A program made the position numbers and the translations under genes. Positions 1-6,857 of a stretch of 11,032 nucleotides of DNA are shown here, one piece after another (the stretch's first letter is position 1; every line of letters begins with the position of its first letter). Under the pieces are notes generated by a model, which worked only from the letters and a program-made list of their open reading frames with translations, made no database searches and was not told where the DNA came from. Source of the DNA: Candidatus Latescibacterota bacterium (GTDB lineage: Bacteria > Blakebacterota > Blakebacteria > Blakebacterales > Blakebacteraceae); the NCBI GenBank assembly GCA_023135015.1, contig JAGLTZ010000061.1, positions 1-11,032 on the forward strand, in the 5' to 3' direction.

Positions 1-984
1 CGTAGCCCGGAAGGTGTCCAGCCCGTGCCCGGGATCCCTGTGAAGAATGCCCCCTGCGACAAATGGCACGAAGAACCACTTGTGAGCATCCACCGTGACC
101 GAATCAGCGAGTTCTATTCCGTGGAGCAGGCCCGGGTACTCTCTGCTCAGTCCCGCCGCCCCTCCGTAGGCCGCGTCCACATGGAACCAGGCCCCGATTT
201 CCCCGGCCAGGACGGAGAGTTCTTCCAGAGGGTCGATGGCACCCGCGGCAGTCGTACCGGCGTTGCCCACAACCGCCATAGGTTCCCATCCCTGACGGCG
301 GTCGCTTTCGATAGCGGCTTTGAAAGCCTCGACATCGGCCGTAGCATCCTGCCTTGCAGGAACGCTCCGGAGCGCATCTCTGCCAAGCCCCAGCACATCC
401 ACGGCCCGCACGAAACTGAAATGAGCCTGATCCGAAATATAGACGGCGAGCCTCCGGCCCGCCTGGGCCAGGCCGATATCACGCACCTCGGGAGCGATGC
501 GGTGCATCGCCAGTTTGAGTCCGGTCAGGTTGGCTACAGTGCCTCCGCTGGTGAGGTGCCCGTCGCAGTCGGACCCGTAGCCGGTCGCCTCACCAAGCCA
601 GCGAATCACCGTCTCTTCTACCACGGAACCGACGGGGCTGTGGCTGGCAGCCGCCTGATTCTGGTTCAGAGTGCTCGCAAGGGCATCGGCAAAGATCGCT
701 ATTGGAACCGGAGTCGGGTTCATAAGACCGAAATAACCGGGGCTTGTGCTGACGGTCGTGTGTGGTGCAACTCTGCTTGCAAAGAGGTCGAGAACCTGTT
801 GATACGGGGTACCCCGGCTCGGGAGAGGCTCGTCGAAGAGTGCTCGCAGATCCTCTACCTTTGCAGGATCGGTGATGCGGCGGGTTCGTTGATCTGATAG
901 ATACTTCGCTATCAGATCATTAACTCCTCTGCCGATATCCTCTACCAGGGAGCTCAGATCGGGGTCAGGTGATTGTTCCGGCAT
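1..984 (-). CDS. PLP-dependent group II amino acid decarboxylase, C-terminus cut off by window edge
   Basis: The minus strand is open from an ATG at 984-982 to the left edge, giving 328 residues of a family usually 450-500 long; about the last third lies outside. Family: pyridoxal-phosphate decarboxylases of the aromatic amino acid/glutamate group (fold type I), which convert an amino acid to its amine plus CO2 in the cytoplasm. Visible motifs: TSGGT near 145-149 (phosphate-binding loop), QAHFS with H188 (stacks on the cofactor ring), GNAGTT then GAIDPL, HVDAAYGG with D270 (binds the pyridine nitrogen), and DAHKW with K302 (the Schiff-base lysine). The substrate (Trp, Tyr, DOPA, Glu or other) cannot be read from these motifs. 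Start: an AAGGA lies 8 nt upstream of 984. An in-frame ATG at 1047, preceded by GAGGT, would add 21 residues and cannot be excluded. Transcribed divergently from tadA. Confidence 0.93.
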   Translation of the reverse strand, partial: MPEQSPDPDLSSLVEDIGRGVNDLIAKYLSDQRTRRITDPAKVEDLRALFDEPLPSRGTPYQQVLDLFASRVAPHTTVSTSPGYFGLMNPTPVPIAIFADALASTLNQNQAAASHSPVGSVVEETVIRWLGEATGYGSDCDGHLTSGGTVANLTGLKLAMHRIAPEVRDIGLAQAGRRLAVYISDQAHFSFVRAVDVLGLGRDALRSVPARQDATADVEAFKAAIESDRRQGWEPMAVVGNAGTTAAGAIDPLEELSVLAGEIGAWFHVDAAYGGAAGLSREYPGLLHGIELADSVTVDAHKWFFVPFVAGGILHRDPGHGLDTFRAT

Positions 985-1082
985 AAAAGCTTCCTTGGAA
1001 TCTTGTGTAGTTGCAGTAACCTTTCCGGGAAACTGAACAGTTCTCATCCGGTAACTAACCTCGAAAACTGAAGAGTGTACAG

Positions 1083-1571
1083 ATGAACGATTCGATTCCC
1101 CTCCTGGGGCCGGATGACCACGAGTACTGGATGAAGCAGGCCCTGCGGGAAGCTGGCAGAGCCGCCGAAGAGGGCGAAGTTCCGGTAGGGGCCGTCATCG
1201 TCCACAACTCGATGGTCATCGGTCGGGGATACAATCGTACGGAGGGCCTCGGGGATGCAACGGCGCATGCCGAGATCCTCGCTATAGGTGCAGCCTCCGA
1301 AACCCTGGGGGACTGGCGTCTCGAAGACTGCACCTTCTATGTGACTCTGGAGCCGTGCGCGATGTGTGCAGGGGCGATAGTCCAGGCTCGGGTGCCCCTG
1401 CTGGTGTACGGAGCCCCCGATCCGAAGGCGGGGGCTTGCGGCACACTCTACAATATTGTAGACGACCCCCGCCTGAACCACAGAGTCGAGGTGATCTCCG
1501 GGGTCCTGCAGGAAGAGTCGGCCGGGCTTCTCAAGGAGTTCTTCAGCCGCCTGCGTGAGATAGGTGACTGA
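1083..1571 (+). CDS. tadA: tRNA-specific adenosine deaminase TadA
   Basis: A 162-residue protein of the cytidine/deoxycytidylate deaminase superfamily. TadA converts adenosine at the wobble position 34 of tRNA-Arg(ACG) to inosine, needed to decode CGN arginine codons; it acts as a cytoplasmic zinc-dependent homodimer. Zinc and catalytic residues are in their expected places: HAE with H62 and proton-shuttle E64, then PCAMC with C92 and C95. The N-terminal VPVGAVIV and the GRGYNR segment are also typical of bacterial TadA, as is a C-terminal helix with paired Phe residues (EFFSRLR). The length matches the family. The start has only a weak GAAGAG-like ribosome-binding sequence upstream. The 98-bp gap to the divergent decarboxylase should hold both promoters, but I see no convincing -35/-10 pair there. 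Confidence 0.95.
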   Translation: MNDSIPLLGPDDHEYWMKQALREAGRAAEEGEVPVGAVIVHNSMVIGRGYNRTEGLGDATAHAEILAIGAASETLGDWRLEDCTFYVTLEPCAMCAGAIVQARVPLLVYGAPDPKAGACGTLYNIVDDPRLNHRVEVISGVLQEESAGLLKEFFSRLREIGD

Positions 1572-1605
1572 TGTGGCACTGCACGCGTCCGGTTTCCCAT
1601 TACTG

Positions 1606-1634
1606 TTGACGATCAGCCCATGCTCGGTTGTTAT
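1606..1634 (+). promoter_or_regulatory. Possible sigma70-type promoter for the tricorn-type protease gene
   Basis: TTGACG at 1606-1611 matches five of six bases of the -35 consensus. It is followed after 17 nt by TGTTAT at 1629-1634, four of six for the -10. It lies in the 106-bp gap between the tadA stop and the preferred start at 1678, which would give the protease gene its own transcript in addition to any read-through from tadA. Based on pattern only. Confidence 0.3.
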
Positions 1635-1666
1635 ACCGGGTGAAGGTCCCTCAATTCAAACCAAAC

Positions 1667-1670
1667 GGAG
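1667..1670 (+). promoter_or_regulatory. Ribosome binding site deciding the protease start
   Basis: GGAG lies 7 nt upstream of the ATG at 1678. It supports that codon over the in-frame ATG at 1564, which overlaps the tadA end and would put 38 unrelated residues in front of a clean signal peptide. Confidence 0.7.
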
Positions 1671-1677
1671 CAGACCG

Positions 1678-4600
1678 ATGACCAGGAAGCCTAGTCACCT
1701 TCTTTTAAGTCTGATCGTGATCTTCACAATAGCCGGCACCGTAAAGGCTGATCCGATCAAGTTTGCGCGCTACCCGCACATCTGTAACGGCAGGATCGCC
1801 TTCTCCTACCACGGGGATATCTGGGTGGCCGACGAGGACGGCAGCAATCCCTACCGTCTGACAGCACACGTCGCCATGGACCAGTTCCCCAGGTTCTCAC
1901 CAGACGGCAGGTGGATAGCGTTCACGAGCAGCCGGATGGGGAATAACGATATCTATGTGGTTCCCACCACAGGAGGCGTTCCACGTCAGGTGACCTTCAA
2001 CACCACCAGTGATATGGTGCTCTACTGGACGCCGGATGGTAAGCGGCTGCTCTTCTCTACCAGCCGTGGAGCGAGCGGTTGGGGTACGCCACTTTATACC
2101 GTTTCCGCGGAGGGTGACCTTCCGGTGCCTATGGAAATGGATATGGGCGCGGCCGGGATGATAAAGCAGGACGGCAGTATGATCGCGTTCAACCGCTCGG
2201 GCTTCCGTTACTGGCGCAAGGGTTACCGGGGTAACAGAAATACCGATATATGGGTGCAGGATCTGAGCACAAAAGAGATCATCCAGCTGACAGACCGGGA
2301 TATCCGTCAGTTCAGGGAACACACTCAGGACGCATACCCGATGTGGGGTGCGGACGGGATGATATACTTCATGTCCGAGAGGGATGGGGTCTTCAATATC
2401 TGGAAGATCGCTCCTGCCGGCGGTGATCCAGTCCAGGTGACGTCCCACCGTAGCGACGGTGTCCAGTATCCATCAATCAGTCCGGATGGGCGCACCATCG
2501 TCTACGAGAATGAGTTTGAACTGTGGAAGCTTTCCATCCCGGACGGCAGGCCACAGAAAATGACTATAGATCTCGACTTCGATCCGAAGGGCAACCTCGT
2601 CGAGTACTTGCAGACCCAGAACGAGGCAGACGGTTTTTCTCCTTCTCCCGAGGGTGACTATGTGGCCGTTGATTACCATGGTGAGATCTTCATCGTGCCG
2701 ACCGACCCGGAGGTGGGAGAAAAAAAGCAGGTGACCTCTTCGGGCTGGCGCGATCGCTATCAGGTCTATTCCCCGGACGGCGGGTACCTGGCATACATAT
2801 CCGACGAGTCGGGCGACCAGGAGATATGGCTATATGAAGTGGCCACGAGTGAGCGGCGGAGGATATCGAGTCACGAATCTGAGAAGAGTCGCCCGATCTG
2901 GTCAGGGGATTCGAAGCAGCTTGCCTATACGGCCGCCAACAGGCTCTTCCTTGTAGATGCCGCCGGTGACCGCACCAGGGAGCTCGCCCATAACCCTAAC
3001 AGGGGATTCTCCCTGGCGACATTCTCGCCCGACGGGCAGTGGCTGGTCTATACCCGCAGCGACGAAGACCAGGATTCGGATGTCTATCTGTTCAATATCT
3101 CCGAGCGGAAGGAGTACAACGTCACACAGAACCCCTTCACCGACAGGGGAGGACTGCTCACCCCCGACGGCACGACCCTGATCTTCACATCTTCCAGGGA
3201 CGGAGGAACCACGCACCTCTTCAAAGTCTCCCTGCAGCGGTTGACGGAGGACCCGGATGATCCGCTGGTGCGCGAGCGCCGGAAGAATGAGAGGGAGAGG
3301 AGGGAAATAGGCAGGGAAGAGGAGGAGAAGGAGGAGGAAGAGGCTGCACCCGCGATCCGGATCGACCTCGACGGCATCGATATGCGGTCCGTACAGCTGA
3401 CCAGCGGCAGTGACGGGGTCTCGGGTTACTACTTCCTCTCCAGCGACGGCCACACGATCTACTTCCTCAGCCGCGATGAAAGGGGGAGCGGACTTTTTTC
3501 CATCGGTATCGACGGTAAGGATAGGAAGAAGGTCACAGACGGAAGCTTCAGTGGAATGGTGCCGACGCAGGACCGGAAGACCATCTTCTACAGGCAGGGC
3601 CGTAACGTGTACCGCATGCCCCTCTCAAACAAGAACAAGGAGAGGGTTGATTTCGGCTTTTCCGTGGTCGTGGACAGGAAAGCGGAATGGCTGCAGATCT
3701 TCGATGAGGCATGGCGGGTAATGAAATACCGCTTCTACGACGAGAATATGCATGGCTTCGACTGGGACGCGATAAGGAGACGGTACGAGCCGCTGCTGCA
3801 GTCCGTCGGACTGAACCAGGATCTATACGACCTCGCCAACGAGATGATCGGTGAGCTGAACGCCTCTCACACAGGTGTCAGCGGCCCCAGCGGCATTGAC
3901 GTTCCCACCACATACCGCACCCGCTTCCCCGGTTTCGAGATGGAGCCTGATGGCAGCGCTTTCAAGATAGCGCATATACACAGGGACGGCCCCGCCGACA
4001 AGGAGTGGATCGACATCAACGTCGGTGATTATGTGCTCGCCATCGACGGTCATGAGATAAAGCCCCCCGACAACTACTGGGAGATCCTCAACCACATCCT
4101 GAACGAATATGTAACTGTCAGGGTGGCCTCCTCGCCGCGCGGGCGCGACAGCCGCGATATCCGCATCAGTACGGTCAGCTCCCTGCGCAACATCCAGTAC
4201 GAGGAGTGGGTGAAGAGAAACCGGGAGTTCGTCGAGAGGGAATCTGACGGCCAGATCGCCTACGTGCACATCCGCTCGATGAATCAGTCCTCGCTGCGGG
4301 TGTTCGAGAACGAGATCAACCAGTTCTGGAACGCTAAAGGGATCATCGTGGATATCAGGTACAACGGCGGCGGCAATACCGATCAGCAGCTGCTCGACAT
4401 CCTGGAACGCAGGCCATACGAATACTGGAATTACAGGTGGTCCGATCGAAGCGCGGGACGCCGTCCACGCCAGGCAATTGCCGGCCCGAAGGTGATGCTG
4501 ATCAACGCGCGTTCTGGATCGGACAGTGAGGTTACACCTATGGGCTTCAGGGACCTGGGTCTTGGGCGTATCGTCGGCACCCCGACTCTGGGCGGAGTTA

Positions 4601-4854
4601 TAGCCACCGGCAGCTACTCTCTGATCAACGGCGGCAGGATCCGCACGCCCGGGTCGCTGGTGGTCACATACGATCCGACGAAACCGAACAACTACGGGGT
4701 CAACCTGGAAAATTACGGTGTGGCGCCGGATGTATGGGCCGAGAATACCCCCGAGGACGAGCTGCGAGGCTACGACCGCGAACTGAAGGCGGCCGTGGAC
4801 GAAGCGCTGCGTATGCTGCGGGAGGGGACCTGGCTGGTTGCAGGCGCCGGTTGA
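1678..4854 (+). CDS. Exported tricorn-type protease (peptidase family S41B)
   Basis: A 1058-residue protein, close to the length of archaeal tricorn. A Sec signal peptide is clear: basic MTRK, hydrophobic core about residues 8-19, and likely cleavage after VKA at 24, so it should act in the periplasm. Order of parts: WD40/TolB-like propeller repeats with recurrent SPDG and R..T motifs (about 28-660); within them a highly charged Glu/Arg/Lys stretch (about 532-557) followed by the IDLDGI segment usual in bacterial homologues; a C1 helical domain (661-737); a PDZ domain (about 750-820); and the C2 S41 domain (about 845-1020) with the strand leading to YNGGG (about 888-898). Catalytic residues match tricorn: S730-H731, nucleophile S948 in GSDS, and E1011 in LENYG. 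The family degrades peptides, with the propellers gating access. Automated tools may mislabel it as TolB from the propellers alone. Possible own promoter upstream. Confidence 0.93.
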   Translation: MTRKPSHLLLSLIVIFTIAGTVKADPIKFARYPHICNGRIAFSYHGDIWVADEDGSNPYRLTAHVAMDQFPRFSPDGRWIAFTSSRMGNNDIYVVPTTGGVPRQVTFNTTSDMVLYWTPDGKRLLFSTSRGASGWGTPLYTVSAEGDLPVPMEMDMGAAGMIKQDGSMIAFNRSGFRYWRKGYRGNRNTDIWVQDLSTKEIIQLTDRDIRQFREHTQDAYPMWGADGMIYFMSERDGVFNIWKIAPAGGDPVQVTSHRSDGVQYPSISPDGRTIVYENEFELWKLSIPDGRPQKMTIDLDFDPKGNLVEYLQTQNEADGFSPSPEGDYVAVDYHGEIFIVPTDPEVGEKKQVTSSGWRDRYQVYSPDGGYLAYISDESGDQEIWLYEVATSERRRISSHESEKSRPIWSGDSKQLAYTAANRLFLVDAAGDRTRELAHNPNRGFSLATFSPDGQWLVYTRSDEDQDSDVYLFNISERKEYNVTQNPFTDRGGLLTPDGTTLIFTSSRDGGTTHLFKVSLQRLTEDPDDPLVRERRKNERERREIGREEEEKEEEEAAPAIRIDLDGIDMRSVQLTSGSDGVSGYYFLSSDGHTIYFLSRDERGSGLFSIGIDGKDRKKVTDGSFSGMVPTQDRKTIFYRQGRNVYRMPLSNKNKERVDFGFSVVVDRKAEWLQIFDEAWRVMKYRFYDENMHGFDWDAIRRRYEPLLQSVGLNQDLYDLANEMIGELNASHTGVSGPSGIDVPTTYRTRFPGFEMEPDGSAFKIAHIHRDGPADKEWIDINVGDYVLAIDGHEIKPPDNYWEILNHILNEYVTVRVASSPRGRDSRDIRISTVSSLRNIQYEEWVKRNREFVERESDGQIAYVHIRSMNQSSLRVFENEINQFWNAKGIIVDIRYNGGGNTDQQLLDILERRPYEYWNYRWSDRSAGRRPRQAIAGPKVMLINARSGSDSEVTPMGFRDLGLGRIVGTPTLGGVIATGSYSLINGGRIRTPGSLVVTYDPTKPNNYGVNLENYGVAPDVWAENTPEDELRGYDRELKAAVDEALRMLREGTWLVAGAG

Positions 4855-5048
4855 TCACCAGTTCCATGGAACCACACTGGTGGAATGGTGCTTCAGAAAG
4901 CTGGTGATGGGTACAGGTCCGGTAGCCCCTGTAATACCTATCCTCAGCTCTCCAGTGCTCGGGTCGAAGTACCAGTCACCTGTCTTCGAAGTCGGATTCT
5001 CCGGTTCGGATAATCTACCTTATCAAGCAGTCCAGTTGCAGTCACCAT
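4855..5048 (-). pseudogene. Possible frameshifted remnant of a pilin/pseudopilin-like protein
   Basis: On the minus strand a frame without a start codon is open from 5019 down to a TGA at 4857-4855, giving 54 residues. It reads PENPTSKTGDWYFDPSTGEL and ends SVVPWNW. A GDWYFDPSTGELRI-type segment resembles the C-terminal beta-hairpin of type IV pilins and type II secretion pseudopilins. The overlapping minus frame just upstream, from an ATG at 5048, reads TGLLDKVDYP, which resembles the G(Y/L)LDKVP segment that usually precedes it. The two pieces would join through a single frameshift near 5010. No N-terminal pilin motif (GFTLIEL) is visible before the start of the phosphatase gene on the other strand. 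The similarity is recalled, not searched, and the stretch could be ordinary intergenic sequence or carry a sequencing error. Confidence 0.35.
4856..4882. repeat. Palindrome and inverted repeat just after the protease stop codon
   Basis: GTTCCATGGAAC at 4861-4872 is a perfect 12-bp palindrome. It is overlapped by a 7-bp inverted repeat, CACCAGT (4856-4862) with ACTGGTG (4876-4882). A further partner, CTGGTGAT at 4901-4908, could pair with ATCACCAG at 4854-4861 instead. A 6-bp stem TACAGG/CCTGTA follows at 4912-4933. The position, immediately 3' of the tricorn-type gene, fits a terminator or 3' mRNA structure, but no T-run follows, so a standard intrinsic terminator is not shown. Confidence 0.4.
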
Positions 5049-5065
5049 ACAAATCCGCGTAGAAT
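5036..5065 (+). promoter_or_regulatory. Possible promoter for the GAF-PP2C phosphatase gene
   Basis: TAGAAT at 5060-5065 matches five of six -10 bases. TTGCAG at 5036-5041, 18 nt upstream, matches only three of six -35 bases. The pair lies about 80 nt before the preferred start at 5144. The weak -35 leaves room for activation or for a different sigma factor. Confidence 0.33.
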
Positions 5066-5131
5066 TGTGCCGAATGACATATTGGGATGACGACAGTAAC
5101 CAGTTTTCAGACAGCTGGCGTCCGGATACAC

Positions 5132-5137
5132 AAGGGG
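5132..5137 (+). promoter_or_regulatory. Ribosome binding site deciding the phosphatase start
   Basis: AAGGGG ends 6 nt before the ATG at 5144. The in-frame ATG at 5087 has no properly spaced Shine-Dalgarno sequence, so 5144 is preferred. Confidence 0.6.
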
Positions 5138-5143
5138 TCTGCC

Positions 5144-6457
5144 ATGGCCGTATTTCGTCGAAAGAAGAAAGAGGATTCCACGCCAGCCGAAGTTATAACG
5201 GATTCCAGAATCGAATCGAAGGTCTCAGCCGAACATCTGGAAATCATCAACCGTATTCTTACCGCGACACGGGGACCGTATGAGGTGCCTGAACTCCTCG
5301 ACCTGCTTGTCAAGGAGATAGTTGATGCCGTTAGATCGCGGTGGGGGACAATAAAGCTGCGCACCGAGGAGGGCGATTCCGTCCATACCATGATACGCCG
5401 TCCCGGAATCAGGGCCGGAACCGTGCCGCGTTCTATAGAAAACACGGCCTTTTTCCTGGTCATGGGTACGGGTGAATCGCTGACAATCGACGATCTGCAG
5501 AGCGATAACCGTTTTCCCGACACAACCGACACGGCAGAGAATGCCAGGGCCCTGCTGGCGGTTCCTATCGAGTATCACGGTGAGGCCATAGGAGTCCTCA
5601 TCCTCGTCGACCGCGAGGAAGAGAAGCCGTTCGGTAATCGAGACGTGAGGCTAGCGACACTCCTTGCGTCCGAGGCGGGTCCCCTAATTGAGAATGCACG
5701 GTTGGTTGAAGAGGCCTTCCAGCGGCGTGCCATGGAGAAGGAACGCGAGCTGGCGGAAGAAGTATGGATACGATTCCTGCCGGCTGTGCTTCCCGAGGTT
5801 GAAGGGTTCGAGCTTGCGGCGCGGTGTGACCCTGCACAGAAAGTGGGGGGGGACTACTATGATGTCATATACATGGGGGATGGGCGGACTCTGGTTGCCC
5901 TGGGCGATGTGTCCGGCTCGGGCATGCCTGCTGCCCTGCTGATGAGCAACCTGCAGGCCGCCCTGCGTGTCAGCCTGGGTACGGGACCCGATCTTGAGCA
6001 GCTGGCATCAATGATAAACGCGCACCTGTGCTCTACTACTGACCCTGAGCGATTCGCAACGCTGTTCCTGGGGATCGTCGATCCTCAGAATATGAATTTA
6101 CAATTCGTCAATGCCGGTCATAATCCTCCTCTGCTCTTCCATGCGGATGGGAGTTACGAAGAGCTCCCTGCCACCGGAATCCCGGTCGGTTTCTACCCCG
6201 ATGCTCCCTATGAAGCCCCGGAACTCAAACTGAACAGGGGGGACTGCCTCCTGATACACAGCGATGGCATACCCGAAGCGTTTTCGGCCAAGGATGAGAT
6301 GTTCGGAGATGAGCGGTTGGTTGAGCTGGTAAAGGGGCTTGGGAGTGTACCTCCTCAGGAAATACTCGAAGCTGTCCTCACAGCTGTCGAGGAATGGAGC
6401 AGCGGATCCACGGCCTACCAGGACGACCGCACTTTGCTGGTTCTGAACTGTTGCTGA
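5144..6457 (+). CDS. GAF-PP2C serine phosphatase (RsbU/SpoIIE-type)
   Basis: A 437-residue soluble protein. In this family a sensor domain controls a metal-dependent phosphatase that removes phosphate from a STAS-domain anti-sigma antagonist (partner switching). Order: basic N-terminus (FRRKKK), GAF domain about 33-180, a charged helical linker about 183-212 (EKERELAEE), then the PP2C/SpoIIE domain to the end. Metal-binding and core motifs are present: VGGDYYD with D237, GDVSG with D255, NAGHNPP, SDG with D374, and QDDRT with D427-D428. It should therefore be active. GDVSGSG has Ser where GKG is common. No membrane segment is predicted, so the signal sensed by GAF is cytoplasmic. It runs convergently into a STAS gene with one base between the stop codons, and that STAS protein is its natural candidate substrate. 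No RsbW-type kinase is encoded in the window. A run of eight G (5845-5852) lies in the VGGD codons. Confidence 0.92.
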   Translation: MAVFRRKKKEDSTPAEVITDSRIESKVSAEHLEIINRILTATRGPYEVPELLDLLVKEIVDAVRSRWGTIKLRTEEGDSVHTMIRRPGIRAGTVPRSIENTAFFLVMGTGESLTIDDLQSDNRFPDTTDTAENARALLAVPIEYHGEAIGVLILVDREEEKPFGNRDVRLATLLASEAGPLIENARLVEEAFQRRAMEKERELAEEVWIRFLPAVLPEVEGFELAARCDPAQKVGGDYYDVIYMGDGRTLVALGDVSGSGMPAALLMSNLQAALRVSLGTGPDLEQLASMINAHLCSTTDPERFATLFLGIVDPQNMNLQFVNAGHNPPLLFHADGSYEELPATGIPVGFYPDAPYEAPELKLNRGDCLLIHSDGIPEAFSAKDEMFGDERLVELVKGLGSVPPQEILEAVLTAVEEWSSGSTAYQDDRTLLVLNCC

Positions 6458-6458
6458 A

Positions 6459-6812
6459 TTAGTTTCCTTTCTTCTCCTTGAGCGCCTCAATGGCCTCTTC
6501 AGTGGTTTCGTAGGTCTCAAAAACCTTGATTACCTGGGTGAGCATGAATATAGAGTTCACCTCCCGGTCGGCGCGCGAGACGACCATGTCACCGCCGGCT
6601 CCGCGGCATGTTGCCAGGCAGCCCATCAACAGCCCCAGACCTGACGAGTTGAGCCATTCCACCTTACCCATATCCATAACCACCCAGTGAATGTTGTCCG
6701 ATACGAGGCCCCGGACCTTGTCGTGAAGAGTCGCCTGCTCGGGGCCTCCCATCATTTTGCCGGATATTCCTAGTACGGCTATGCCTTCGATAATGCGTTC
6801 CTTTACTTTCAT
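6459..6812 (-). CDS. STAS-domain anti-sigma-factor antagonist
   Basis: A 117-residue single-domain protein of the SpoIIAA/RsbV class. In known systems its unphosphorylated form binds an anti-sigma kinase and frees a sigma factor or other partner; phosphorylation on a conserved serine switches it off and a PP2C phosphatase restores it. The signature is WLNSSGLGLLMG (about 53-64), with S56 (or S57) as the phosphoacceptor. Asn55 replaces the Asp usual in RsbV/SpoIIAA. The pattern of VVMDMGKV before it and the C-terminal helix EEAIEALKEKK fit the fold. The start has AAGGAG at 6827-6822, 9 nt before the ATG. It is the last gene of the minus-strand cluster, 45 nt after the GAF-membrane fusion gene, and its stop lies one base from that of the convergent PP2C phosphatase. 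Context suggests this pair forms a switch linked to the exporter-like genes; the final target is unknown. Confidence 0.9.
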   Translation of the reverse strand: MKVKERIIEGIAVLGISGKMMGGPEQATLHDKVRGLVSDNIHWVVMDMGKVEWLNSSGLGLLMGCLATCRGAGGDMVVSRADREVNSIFMLTQVIKVFETYETTEEAIEALKEKKGN

Positions 6813-6857
6813 GGCAACAATCTCCTTACTGCCTGTTTCCGCACTGGAAACCTGATG

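Noticed and set aside
25..897. Long plus-strand open frame of 290 codons
   Set aside because: It lies antisense to the decarboxylase, whose frame carries all expected PLP-enzyme motifs; the plus-strand translation shows no recognisable motif.
1564..1677. In-frame upstream extension of the tricorn-type protease
   Set aside because: It overlaps the tadA end, lacks a good ribosome-binding site and would bury the signal peptide behind 38 unrelated residues; the ATG at 1678 has GGAG 7 nt upstream.
2902..3453. Minus-strand open frame of 183 codons inside the protease gene
   Set aside because: Antisense shadow of a gene with strong domain evidence; its poly-Leu stretch is just the complement of the GAG/GAA-rich charged insert.
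4838..5062. Plus-strand open frame of 74 codons after the protease gene
   Set aside because: It starts inside the protease gene, has no ribosome-binding site or family features, and the minus strand of the same stretch reads more like protein.
5087..5143. Upstream start of the phosphatase
   Set aside because: The ATG at 5087 lacks a spaced Shine-Dalgarno sequence, whereas 5144 has AAGGGG 6 nt before it; the extra 19 residues show no domain.
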